From Candidatus Latescibacteria bacterium 4484_181 (GTDB taxonomy: Bacteria > Latescibacterota > MVCY01), in contig MVCY01000062.1 in assembly GCA_002049985.1 (NCBI GenBank), forward strand, positions 1-6,130: a DNA stretch of 6,130 bases. Reading direction: 5' to 3'. Positions within the stretch are counted from its first letter, which is position 1, and each line of letters begins with the position of its first letter. The translations under genes and the position numbers were made by a program. This document shows, piece by piece, positions 1 through 6,080 of the stretch. The notes below the pieces were generated by a model. That model saw nothing but the letters and a program-made list of their open reading frames with translations, ran no database searches and was not told the origin of the DNA.

Positions 1-45
1 CTGCTTCTTTTGGTTACTTTTATGGTAAGGAGAGCTAACAGATAA
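1..45 (+). CDS. Possible C-terminal end of an upstream membrane protein (partial)
   Basis: Frame 1 is open from the window edge and reads LLLLVTFMVRRANR before a TAA stop. A hydrophobic run followed by several basic residues would suit the last membrane segment of a protein. With only 14 codons this is weak. Frame 3 also runs open to a stop at 34-36, so the frame choice is uncertain. No family can be assigned. Confidence 0.2.
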   Translation: MLLLVTFMVRRANR

Positions 46-154
46 CTCCCTAAGCAACTGCGTGTTTTTGTGTTATGTTTTCTTTTGCGAGATTTTCCAG
101 CAAGTTTGGTAAGTTAGATTTCTCTGGCCAAGGCAGAATAGCCTCAGAAAGGGG

Positions 155-183
155 TTGACAGGGCAGAGGAATTTAGTTATGAT
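155..183 (+). promoter_or_regulatory. Sigma-70-type promoter for the DUF2905-queA-ispD-tgt unit
   Basis: A perfect -35 box TTGACA (155-160) is followed by a 17-base spacer and a -10 box TATGAT (178-183, five of six matches to TATAAT). Transcription would start near 190, leaving a leader of about 33 bases before the first ATG. No second promoter of this quality was seen between the four plus-strand genes, so I infer that it drives all of them. Confidence 0.7.
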
Positions 184-208
184 TATGGAGACTAAACAAT
201 TAGACCCT

Positions 209-216
209 GGAGGTGG
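209..216 (+). promoter_or_regulatory. Ribosome binding site that decides the DUF2905 start
   Basis: GGAGGTGG is a strong Shine-Dalgarno sequence. Its GGAGG core ends 9 bases before the ATG at 223 and 6 bases before an in-frame TTG at 220. The ATG is the better start. Confidence 0.7.
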
Positions 217-222
217 CAGTTG

Positions 223-447
223 ATGTTCAGCTTATCCGCTATAGGAAAATTCATAATCATAGTGGGAATCCTTTTGGTGATAACCGGGATGTTGATTGCC
301 TCTGTCGACAAGCTGCCTTTTCTGGGCAGATTGCCCGGTGACATCTTTGTCCGAAAGGGGAACTTCAGCTTCTACTTCCCTGTTGTCACCTGCCTTGTCT
401 TAAGTGTAGTTCTCACCATTCTCCTGAACCTATTCTTACGAAGATAG
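223..447 (+). CDS. DUF2905 family small membrane protein
   Basis: A 74-residue protein from the ATG at 223; an in-frame TTG lies one codon upstream but the ribosome binding site favours the ATG. It has two hydrophobic segments, about residues 6-26 and 50-70, joined by a short polar loop. That loop carries the GRLPGDI motif followed by a charged FVRKGNFSFYFP stretch, which is the signature I associate with DUF2905. The family's function is unknown to me. From memory, it often lies next to ruvB or queA, and here it is 27 bp upstream of queA in the same unit. The protein should sit in the inner membrane. Its length is typical and the gene looks intact. Confidence 0.85.
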   Translation: MFSLSAIGKFIIIVGILLVITGMLIASVDKLPFLGRLPGDIFVRKGNFSFYFPVVTCLVLSVVLTILLNLFLRR

Positions 448-474
448 ACCTGTTGTTGGCGAATACTGGGCAAT

Positions 475-1518
475 ATGAAGTTATCCGATTATGATTACTA
501 TCTGCCGCGGGAGCTAATCGCTCAGCGTCCCTTAGCGCAACGGGATCAATCCCGTCTGATGGTTTTGCACAGGGGCGACGGTGGTATAGAGCACCGCGAA
601 TTCAAGCAGATTGTGGGGTACCTGAGGTGCGGAGATTGCCTGGTGGTGAATGAGACGAAGGTGTTACCTGCTCGGCTTTGGGGGTATAAACAGAGCTCTG
701 GCGGCAGGGTTGAGGTTTTCTTGACCCGCCGTATAGAAAAGGATACCTGGCAGGCTCTGGTCAGACCTGGCAGAAGAGTTCCGGTAGGTAGCGTGATCCT
801 GTTTGGTCAGGGAGAGCTCAAGTGCGAAATCCTGGGACGCACAGCCGATGGAGGCCGCCTAATCAGGTTCAACAAGAAGGCAGACATAGATGCTGAACTG
901 CAGAGATTTGGGCAGGTTCCGCTGCCGCCTTATATCCGCAGAAAACCAGAGCCGGAGGACAGACTGAAGTATCAGACTGTGTACGCCCGCGTCCCTGGCG
1001 CAGTCGCAGCCCCTACTGCTGGACTTCATTTCACTGATTCACTTCTGGAGATTATTAAGGCCAAGGGTGTCCAGGTTATTCCAATCCTGCTTCACGTTGG
1101 AGTGGGAACCTTTCGTCCCGTAACAGCGCAGAACCCTGAGGAGCACAGGATTCACCCCGAATACTACCAGATCAGCGAAGAAGCTGCCAAACAGATTAAC
1201 CAGGTCAGAAGAGACGGAGGCAGAGTTTTCGCGGTGGGAACTACTACAGTGAGGGCATTGGAATCAAGTGTGGCAACGGCAGATCGGCACTACCACATCC
1301 TTAAGTCAGGCAGCGGATGGACAGAAAAGTTCATCTACCCTCCATACGAGTTTAAATTTGTGGATGCTTTGGTAACCAACTTCCATCTTCCACGTTCCAC
1401 ATTGCTGATGCTGGTCTCTGCCTTTGCTGGAAGGGAGTTTATCCTAAGAGCCTATCGGGAGGCGATTCATAGGAGATATCGCTTTCTCAGCTTCGGGGAT
1501 GCGATGTTAATCTTGTGA
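475..1518 (+). CDS. queA: S-adenosylmethionine:tRNA ribosyltransferase-isomerase (QueA)
   Basis: QueA moves and isomerises the ribosyl part of S-adenosylmethionine onto preQ1 at the wobble base of tRNAs with GUN anticodons, giving epoxyqueuosine. The 347 residues match the usual family length. Motifs run in family order: DYDYYLP (5-11), NETKVLPARL (59-68), AVAAPTAGLHFT (176-187), HVGVGTFRPV (207-216), GTTTVRALES (255-264), TNFHLPRSTLLMLVSAFAG (301-319) and a C-terminal FGDAMLI. The ATG at 475 fits the family N-terminus, although no good ribosome binding site precedes it. Translation may depend on the DUF2905 gene 27 bp upstream. The stop TGA overlaps the GTG start of ispD. The gene looks intact, and tgt, which supplies its preQ1-tRNA substrate, lies two genes downstream. 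Confidence 0.97.
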   Translation: MKLSDYDYYLPRELIAQRPLAQRDQSRLMVLHRGDGGIEHREFKQIVGYLRCGDCLVVNETKVLPARLWGYKQSSGGRVEVFLTRRIEKDTWQALVRPGRRVPVGSVILFGQGELKCEILGRTADGGRLIRFNKKADIDAELQRFGQVPLPPYIRRKPEPEDRLKYQTVYARVPGAVAAPTAGLHFTDSLLEIIKAKGVQVIPILLHVGVGTFRPVTAQNPEEHRIHPEYYQISEEAAKQINQVRRDGGRVFAVGTTTVRALESSVATADRHYHILKSGSGWTEKFIYPPYEFKFVDALVTNFHLPRSTLLMLVSAFAGREFILRAYREAIHRRYRFLSFGDAMLIL

Positions 1519-2219
1519 CCATTATGAAGGTAACGGCGATTATCCCGGCGGCTGGAAGTGGAACCAGAATGGGTACAGACCGCCCTAAACAGCTTATTGA
1601 ACTGGGTGGACAGCCGATTCTAGCTCATACTCTTCGGGCCTTTGAAGGATGCAGTTCGGTGGAGGATGTGATTCTGGTCGTCTCCAAGGAGACGTTCTCC
1701 TTTTGCTCCAAGCATATATTGCCCTGTTTTCCTAAAGTGGACAAAGTTGTCTTTGGTGGAAAAAAGAGGCAGGACTCTGTCTTTCGGGGGCTTGAAGCAG
1801 TGAGGGCTGATACCGAAATTGTGGTAATTCACGATGGTTCTCGCCCATTTGTCACCGCAGAGCAGATCGCATGTTCGATCGATCTGTGCAGGAAGGCCAG
1901 GGCAGTGGTCACAGCCGTGCCAGTGACGGATACAGTTAAATACGTTGCCAACGGGGTGGTGAAGCGGACCCTGGAGCGGTCCGGTCTGTGGCTGGCACAG
2001 ACTCCTCAGACCTTTTCTTTTCCTCTAATCTGGAAAGCGTACCAGAGGGCCAATAAAGAGGGGTTCTACGCCACGGATGATTCTGCCTTGGTTGAACGGC
2101 TGGGCATTAAAGTGGCAGTGCTTCAGGGTTCTTACCAAAACATCAAGATCACCACTCCGGAAGACCTGGCAGTTGCCCAGGTCATCTTGAACCAGAGGAA
2201 CAAGAGGAGAGAACGCTAG
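1515..2219 (+). CDS. ispD: 2-C-methyl-D-erythritol 4-phosphate cytidylyltransferase (IspD)
   Basis: IspD couples CTP to 2-C-methyl-D-erythritol 4-phosphate to give CDP-methylerythritol in the MEP isoprenoid pathway. The 234-residue protein has the nucleotide-binding loop PAAGSGTRMG with Arg18 and Lys25 (residues 11-26). It also has GGKKRQDSV (81-89), HDGSRP (106-111), VPVTDTVK (135-142), Arg155 at the place of E. coli Arg157, TPQ (163-165) and NIK (209-211). The GTG start overlaps the queA stop as GTGA, a common coupling arrangement. An in-frame ATG at 1524 would give 231 residues and also keeps every motif; neither start has a clear ribosome binding site. It is not fused to IspF. Its position inside a queuosine gene pair is unexpected, since it has no known role there. 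Confidence 0.95.
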   Translation: MTIMKVTAIIPAAGSGTRMGTDRPKQLIELGGQPILAHTLRAFEGCSSVEDVILVVSKETFSFCSKHILPCFPKVDKVVFGGKKRQDSVFRGLEAVRADTEIVVIHDGSRPFVTAEQIACSIDLCRKARAVVTAVPVTDTVKYVANGVVKRTLERSGLWLAQTPQTFSFPLIWKAYQRANKEGFYATDDSALVERLGIKVAVLQGSYQNIKITTPEDLAVAQVILNQRNKRRER

Positions 2220-2292
2220 AAACTGAGCGATTAACCGACCCATAAGATTGCTTTCAAGGGAAGGTAACCTGGGCAAAACTCGGTTATAGTTT

Positions 2293-3456
2293 ATGGAATT
2301 TGAAGTTGTTAAGCAAGATACCCAGAGTCAGGCCCGTGCAGGTCTTCTAACTACTGTTCACGGTCAGGTGCCCACTCCTGCCTTTATGCCAGTGGGGACC
2401 CGTGGGGTGGTGAGGACTCTTTCTCAAAAAGAGCTGGAAGAGGCTGGGGTAAGACTGCTTTTGTGTAACACCTACCACCTCTGGCTTCGGCCTGGCCCGG
2501 GGGTGATTCAGAAAGCGGGGGGATTACATCGCTTCATCGGTTGGGACCGCCCCATCCTGACCGACAGCGGCGGTTATCAGATCTTCAGTCTGGCCCAGCT
2601 AAACAAAGTGAGCGAACAGGGTGCTGCCTTCCAGTCCCATATAGATGGGTCCTACCACGTCTTTACCCCCGAGAGGGTGGTGGAAATTGAGCATGCCTTA
2701 GGAGCGGATATCATAATGCCTTTGGACCAATGTATAGCCTATCCTTGTACCTATGAGGAGGCTCGGGAGGCCAGTATGTTGACTATCAGATGGGCAGAGC
2801 GATCGCTGAAAAGGCATCGAGAACTCGGGGAAGAGAAATCTATCGGATGCCATCCAGCCCTTTTTGGAATTGTTCAGGGTAGTGTTTACCCCGAGCTTCG
2901 GCAGAACAATGCCGGCCAATTGTTGGCAATGGATTTTCCTGGGTATGCCATTGGGGGGCTTTCCGTAGGGGAGCCGAAATCTTTAATGTATGAGATGCTT
3001 GAGGCAGTTCTGCCCCTTTTGCCCGCTGACAGGCCTCGCTACCTGATGGGCATAGGTTATCCTGAAGACCTGGTGGAGTGCGTGGCCCTGGGCGTGGATA
3101 TGTTTGACTGTGTCATTCCTACCCGAAACGGTAGGAACGGTATGGTCTTCACATCGAGTGGCAGGCTGGTGCTGAGAAATGCCCAATATGCCCAGGATTT
3201 TTCGCCAATCGACCCAGAATGCCAGTGCTACGCCTGCCAGAATTACACCCGAGCCTACATTCGGCACCTGTTTCAGGTTGAAGAGATGTTGGGCCTGCGT
3301 CTGGCCAGCCTGCACAATGTCTATTTCTTCATGAAGCTGATGGAACAGATGAGAGAAGCTATCCGAAAGGGCTCTTTCCAGAGATGGAGGCAAGAGTTCA
3401 AAAATAAGTATAATACTGCTTACCCTGGAGGGAATGACCGGGAGAGCTTTCAATAG
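2293..3456 (+). CDS. tgt: tRNA-guanine transglycosylase (Tgt), bacterial preQ1 type
   Basis: Tgt exchanges guanine-34 of GUN-anticodon tRNAs for preQ1, before QueA acts. The 387 residues align along their length with E. coli Tgt as I recall it. Visible features are TPAFMPVGTRG (28-38), LTDSGG with the general base Asp91, GIVQGS (192-197), GGLSVGEP (221-228), the nucleophile Asp272 in DMFDC, PTRNGRNG (276-283), and a zinc site of Cys310, Cys312, Cys315 and His341. Val225 and Cys147 match the bacterial preQ1 pocket rather than the eukaryotic queuine pocket. Residues 145-147 are Asp-Gln-Cys where E. coli has Asp-Glu-Cys. Residues 252-258 (MGIGYPE) carry Tyr where E. coli has Lys. The gene lies 73 bp after ispD. 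An in-frame TAG just upstream leaves ATG 2293 as the first possible start; no clear ribosome binding site is seen. Confidence 0.97.
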   Translation: MEFEVVKQDTQSQARAGLLTTVHGQVPTPAFMPVGTRGVVRTLSQKELEEAGVRLLLCNTYHLWLRPGPGVIQKAGGLHRFIGWDRPILTDSGGYQIFSLAQLNKVSEQGAAFQSHIDGSYHVFTPERVVEIEHALGADIIMPLDQCIAYPCTYEEAREASMLTIRWAERSLKRHRELGEEKSIGCHPALFGIVQGSVYPELRQNNAGQLLAMDFPGYAIGGLSVGEPKSLMYEMLEAVLPLLPADRPRYLMGIGYPEDLVECVALGVDMFDCVIPTRNGRNGMVFTSSGRLVLRNAQYAQDFSPIDPECQCYACQNYTRAYIRHLFQVEEMLGLRLASLHNVYFFMKLMEQMREAIRKGSFQRWRQEFKNKYNTAYPGGNDRESFQ

Positions 3457-3667
3457 GGAAGGGGAGAAGAAGAACCTATCTGCAAAGCTTCCTTGCTGAT
3501 GGTCCTTGAATTCTCAGAGAAAGGCATAGGTGGCAACGAAATTAGTCCGTTCTAAGCCTGTGTGACTGATGTCTCGGACCCTACTTAAGGTCTGTAACTC
3601 CGTTTTCCTATCCTCTATTCTGCATAATACGCTCCCTTCATCTCTAACTATTTTCTTCCCTGGCATA

Positions 3668-3690
3668 GGTGAGTCAATTCACCCATTTTC
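3668..3690 (+). terminator. Possible weak intrinsic terminator after tgt
   Basis: GGTGAGTCAATTCACC (3668-3683) forms a five-pair GGTGA/TCACC stem, or seven pairs if a G-T pair and a T-A pair inside are counted. It is followed by CATTTTC. The T-run is short and the hairpin lies about 210 bp after the tgt stop, so this is only a candidate. Confidence 0.3.
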
Positions 3691-3841
3691 TTACTTCACA
3701 TTTCAGATTCGGAAAACTTATTGAAAACAAGAGAGACATATCGTCCCTGAAGGAACTTCGAATAGACGCTTAGTCTTGTTCACTATAAAGATTTTGTCCG
3801 TATCGGGATAGACAAGAAGCGATGTACCAAAAGGCATTTTC

Positions 3842-3943
3842 AACCGCAAAGTTCGCAAAGAAGTCGCAAGGAGCGGAAAGGGGTAATTATCTATTTATGG
3901 AAATGTTGCCTATGTTGTGCCCTCGTTGCTTTCTTTGCCGTTA
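3842..3943. repeat. GCAAAG-rich imperfect inverted repeat, about 100 bp
   Basis: The left arm (3842-3879) holds successive short units: CCGCAAAG, TCGCAAAG, GTCGCAAGG, GCGGAAAGG. The right arm (about 3921-3943) read on the minus strand gives AACGGCAAAG, then AGCAACGAGG. Over about 22 aligned positions the arms agree at roughly 16. The middle is AT-rich. I recall similar GCAAAG-unit repeats scattered between genes in uncultivated bacterial genomes, but that is memory, not a search. It could be a small palindromic non-autonomous element or a degenerate repeat. Confidence 0.5.
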
Positions 3944-4093
3944 TCTTAAATCATTAATTTTTGATACAGGCTCAAGATGTGACTCTTAGACTTATGAACC
4001 GAACCCTGGCTTATTTGATACAGGTGCAGATTATGTCGGAAAAATGGACCTCGTGGTGGTACTATGGGACCATTTCGGACATCCATTTCTGTG

Positions 4094-4140
4094 GGAGGGC
4101 TCTCCAGAGCCCGATTCCATCGGCGTCTGCAGACGCCTCC
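4094..4140. repeat. Cluster of three abutting hairpins (REP-like palindromic element)
   Basis: Three palindromes lie side by side. GGGCTCTCCAGAGCCC (4097-4112) has a seven-pair stem. CCGATTCCATCGG (4111-4123) has a five-pair stem. GGCGTCTGCAGACGCC (4122-4137) is a perfect 16-base palindrome. Outer GGAG (4094-4097) can pair with CTCC (4137-4140), closing the group into a cloverleaf-like fold. No T-run follows on either strand, so this is not a plain intrinsic terminator. Dense short palindromes between converging genes are typical of REP elements, but I have not seen other copies. Confidence 0.55.
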
Positions 4141-4334
4141 TGCAATCTATTTAAAGCTAGAATGGGGTGGCTCTTCTGTGAAATTGCCATTTTTCAGCAG
4201 AACCTGGCCAAGAGATAGAACAATCTTTAAAGGAGGTTTTTCCCAGAGTCTGGGTTCAAAAAAGATACGGTCTTTTCCGATGGTTATGGGGATTAGAGTC
4301 ACATTCCTTTATGGATCAGGGTGCAGGTCTCAGT

Positions 4335-4758
4335 TCAATCTAATAGAATATCTTTAAGTCTGTTGATGCCCAATAGGGCGTCAGCCCCGGTGACATATTC
4401 TGCAGGGCGAAAATTTCCGTCAGGTTGAGGTTGCATGATGCCTTTGTCGACACAGAGCGCAATGGCATTGTAGATGTAGTCATTGCTTCTAACATCTGTC
4501 GACACAGAGCGCAATGGCATTGTAGATGTAGTCATTGCTTCTAACATCGGGGAAGCGGGAACTTTCTCCGAAGTACTGGGTTGTGAGATGGGGATTATTG
4601 GAGAGCAGGTAAAGCACACTTTGAGCTACTAAGGCGAAGTTTGCCCTTGTGATCGGCAAATTTGGTTTGAAGGTGCCGTCGGGGAAAGCCTCTAAGCCAA
4701 CGAGTCCCAGGCCAATGATAACCTTGATCCAGTCTTCGGCCCAGTGTCCGGCAATGTT
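4335..4758 (-). pseudogene. SLH-domain C-terminal part of the broken TPR lipoprotein gene
   Basis: Reading minus from 4758, the frame gives NIAGHWAEDWIKVI, then GLVGLEAFPDGTFKPNLPIT and RANFAL. This is a typical SLH repeat with an ITRAN sequence at the usual TRAE position. A second repeat follows: RFPDVRSNDYIYNAIALCVD, then, past a frame change, KGIMQPQPDGNFRPAEYVTG and ADALLGINRL before TGA at 4337-4335. SLH repeats usually bind cell-wall polymers or peptidoglycan. The frame first stops at TAG 4491-4489 because of an exact 52-bp tandem duplication (4445-4548). Removing one copy restores the frame to the TGA. The N-terminal part of the same ancestral gene is the TPR lipoprotein at 4692-5282. 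SLH assignment is fairly sure; calling it a pseudogene assumes that the sequence is correct. Confidence 0.75.
4445..4548. repeat. Exact tandem duplication of 52 bp inside the SLH region
   Basis: Bases 4445-4496 and 4497-4548 are identical over all 52 positions and adjoin without a spacer; the flanking bases differ. Since 52 is not a multiple of three, the extra copy shifts the minus-strand SLH frame by one base and brings a TAG at 4491-4489 into frame. Perfect identity suggests a recent event, a repeat that is still gained and lost, or an assembly artefact. Confidence 0.97.
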
Positions 4759-5282
4759 TGTTTCTCTACGGCCTGTTTGTAGGCCTGTGCTGCCTTTGAG
4801 AACTGGCAGGCAACCTTGTATGTCTCTCCTTGGTAGAAGTAAGCGGCATCGTTCTGTGGAGCCAACTTAAGCGCCATTTCATAGCTCTTCAGTGCCCCTG
4901 GTAGCCAGTCAGAACGGTCCCTGCATCTGGTGAGAATGCGGCCTTCGGCAATGTAAGCCTCGACACATCGTTTGTTCTTCCGTTTTGCCTCTTTTATCTG
5001 TCGGAGAGCAGTTTTGCACTTTCCCTGTTCCAATGCCACCAGAGCCATCCCCACATATGCCGGGGCGAAATTCTTATCTGCGGTGTGGGCCTTTTTGAAA
5101 TCCACTAAAGCCCCGTCCAAATCCCTCTGCTCCAATTTTCGCATCCCCCGGGTGTAGTAACTACGGGCTACAACAGGGGGGCGCAACCTCCTCCCAGGCG
5201 TGATCGCACAGCCGGAGAATATCAGCAGGAGGCATAAGAACGGAATAGTCAGCGATTTAGGAGACAAACGGATTCTTCCCAT
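4692..5282 (-). CDS. TPR-repeat lipoprotein, C-terminus altered by frameshift
   Basis: The frame encodes 196 residues. A lipoprotein signal peptide covers residues 1-24: basic start, hydrophobic LTIPFLCLLLIF, lipobox FSGC, with Cys25 as the lipidation site. Residues about 40-72, 73-105, 107-140 and 144-175 look like TPR helices, for example GALVDFKKAHTADKNFAPAY and AYFYQGETYKVACQFSKAAQ. These would serve as a protein-binding platform. After Gln175 (codon 4760-4758) the frame leaves the family pattern, while a -1 frame goes straight into an SLH repeat (NIAGHWAEDW). One missing A in the run at 4759-4757 would explain this, so residues 176-196 are probably not ancestral. The start ATG is 2 bases after the stop of the upstream frame, with AAGGA before it, so the two genes are probably coupled. 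The likely site is the periplasmic face of a membrane. Confidence 0.8.
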   Translation of the reverse strand: MGRIRLSPKSLTIPFLCLLLIFSGCAITPGRRLRPPVVARSYYTRGMRKLEQRDLDGALVDFKKAHTADKNFAPAYVGMALVALEQGKCKTALRQIKEAKRKNKRCVEAYIAEGRILTRCRDRSDWLPGALKSYEMALKLAPQNDAAYFYQGETYKVACQFSKAAQAYKQAVEKQTLPDTGPKTGSRLSLAWDSLA

Positions 5283-5284
5283 TT

Positions 5285-5509
5285 CTAATCCTTGTCCAAT
5301 ACTACTATCACTTTGCCCTGGCGGAGGAATTTGAGGTTATTCTCGCTATGGTGGAGAATCATAGCTGTTGCGTTGGGGATAGTGACGTCAGTTCTCCGGG
5401 GTCCGGTGGCTCTCAGGCCTTTGACTACCAGGGGGTTCTGGCCAACCCGCCTGTCCTTTATTGCCTGTTGCAGATCTTTTGAGCCCACATAGAGGGCAGT
5501 GCAGAGAAT
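5285..5509 (-). pseudogene. C-terminal fragment of the LPP20-like envelope protein
   Basis: This frame is open from 5509, after a TAG at 5512-5510, and reads ILCTALYVGSKDLQQAIK, then DRRVGQNPLVVKGLRATG, and ends in KFLRQGKVIVVLDKD. The block RVGQNPLVVK, followed by a DVTIPNATA segment and a final hydrophobic VIVVLD strand, resembles the C-terminal end of LPP20-like envelope proteins as I recall them. It lies one frame away from the N-terminal part at 5388-6014, which it overlaps. A GTG at 5488 could start a 67-residue product, but no ribosome binding site supports it. The stop TAG (5287-5285) sits just before the TPR lipoprotein start. Confidence 0.6.
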
Positions 5510-6014
5510 CTATTGGAACTGGTTTCCCGCCTCCGCCGGCGGGGAGCAATTGGTTAGCCAACTTCCCAGTGAGAGGAAGCTGAATGTCGACCTCTACGGA
5601 GAGGTCGGACATATACCGGATGTCCACTTCTTCAGCCTTTTTGACTATCCCTTCTACTTTAGAGGCGAGCAGACTGTCGCTGGCCATTGTGTCTTCAACT
5701 GTCATACTGGAGGTGAGGTTCAAACTTTCCACTGCACCGAGCAGTAGCTCCACCGCTTTTTCTCTGGCTTTCTTAACTGTATACTGCTTCTGAGCCGGGT
5801 GGGGCAGAGTGGTATCGGGCATACCTGCTCCTGTTGCCCCTATCATGTAGTTTTGCCAGTTGACCCAGGTGGGTTTCTCCTGGTTTTCGCAGTAAGCAAC
5901 ATGGGAAAGGTCGAAAATGACGCAGAGAAGAAGAGGTAGAAAGAACCGGTGGAGGGTGCCAAAGAGAGACCGAGCGAGTTTGCCATTGGTGAAAGCTGTG
6001 GATAAATCTTGCAT
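5388..6014 (-). pseudogene. LPP20-like exported protein, N-terminal part, frame lost after residue 158
   Basis: The start is the ATG at 6014, which has a strong GGGAGG site 8 bases upstream. The frame is open further up, but only by reading through the tRNA. Residues about 18-42 form a hydrophobic export signal (FFLPLLLCVIF) after a basic stretch, without a clear lipobox. Residues 80-158 fit the LPP20-like fold: AREKAVELLLGAVESLNL, TVEDTM, KVEGIVKKAEEVDIRYMSDL and SVEVDIQLPLTGKLANQLLP. After Pro158 the frame becomes low-complexity and non-family (GGGGKPVPID onward) to its stop. The expected C-terminal block is in another frame at 5285-5509. From memory of the family, a central segment of tens of residues between the two parts is also missing. 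The product as read has 208 residues. Family assignment is by pattern recall only. Confidence 0.6.
5526..5543. repeat. GC-rich hairpin at the frame break of the LPP20-like gene
   Basis: CCCGCC (5526-5531) pairs with GGCGGG (5538-5543) around a TCCGCC loop; a perfect palindrome CCGCCGGCGG also lies within (5533-5542). It falls in the 30-base interval where family-like sequence stops in one frame and restarts in another, so it may mark a deletion or insertion scar. Confidence 0.5.
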
Positions 6015-6019
6015 TTCAA

Positions 6020-6028
6020 CTCCCTCCC
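6020..6028 (-). promoter_or_regulatory. Ribosome binding site of the LPP20-like gene
   Basis: On the minus strand GGGAGGGAG (6028-6020) precedes the ATG at 6014. The GGGAGG part ends 8 bases before it. This sets the start and rules out the longer frame reaching into the tRNA. Confidence 0.7.
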
Positions 6029-6031
6029 AAC

Positions 6032-6060
6032 AAAGAAAAACCACAGTTGCAACTGTGGCT
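6032..6060 (-). terminator. Intrinsic terminator after the tRNA
   Basis: The 18-base perfect palindrome CCACAGTTGCAACTGTGG (6041-6058) folds as a seven-pair stem with a TGCA loop. On the minus strand it is followed at once by TTTTTCTTT. It lies 22 bp after the tRNA 3' end and just before the LPP20-like gene. That gene would need read-through or a promoter I could not see. The T-tract makes the minus strand the active direction. Confidence 0.75.
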
Positions 6061-6080
6061 CTGAATTGATATTTGACTGT

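Larger units (their letters stand above)
3457..4334. other. Long gene-free stretch between converging transcription units
   Basis: No reading frame here has a recognisable domain or a start with a good ribosome binding site. Open stretches of 85 and 97 codons at 3961-4218 and 4064-4357 overlap in different frames and run through the hairpin cluster, so I do not call them. The stretch contains a possible weak terminator (3668-3690), a GCAAAG-rich inverted repeat (3842-3943), a short direct repeat of TTGATACAGG (3961-3970 and 4015-4024) and a hairpin cluster (4094-4140). A small hairpin CCCAGAGTCTGGG (4242-4254) has no T-tract on either strand. tgt enters from the left and the SLH remnant from the right. 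Confidence 0.7.

Noticed and set aside
2220..2292. Separate promoter for tgt
   Set aside because: TATAGT (2285-2290) ends 2 bases before the ATG, too close for a -10 box, and no matching -35 box is convincing.
2983..3453. 156-codon open frame on the minus strand inside tgt
   Set aside because: It lies antisense to the highly conserved C-terminal half of Tgt, including the nucleophile and zinc site, and shows no protein-like pattern.
4242..4254. Hairpin CCCAGAGTCTGGG as a terminator
   Set aside because: Short stem, and neither strand has a T-run after it.
3961..4357. Open frames of 85 and 97 codons on the plus strand
   Set aside because: They overlap in different frames, have no recognisable domain or good ribosome binding site, and run through dense palindromes.
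4445..4548. CRISPR array or longer repeat array
   Set aside because: Only two adjoining copies without spacers, inside SLH coding sequence.
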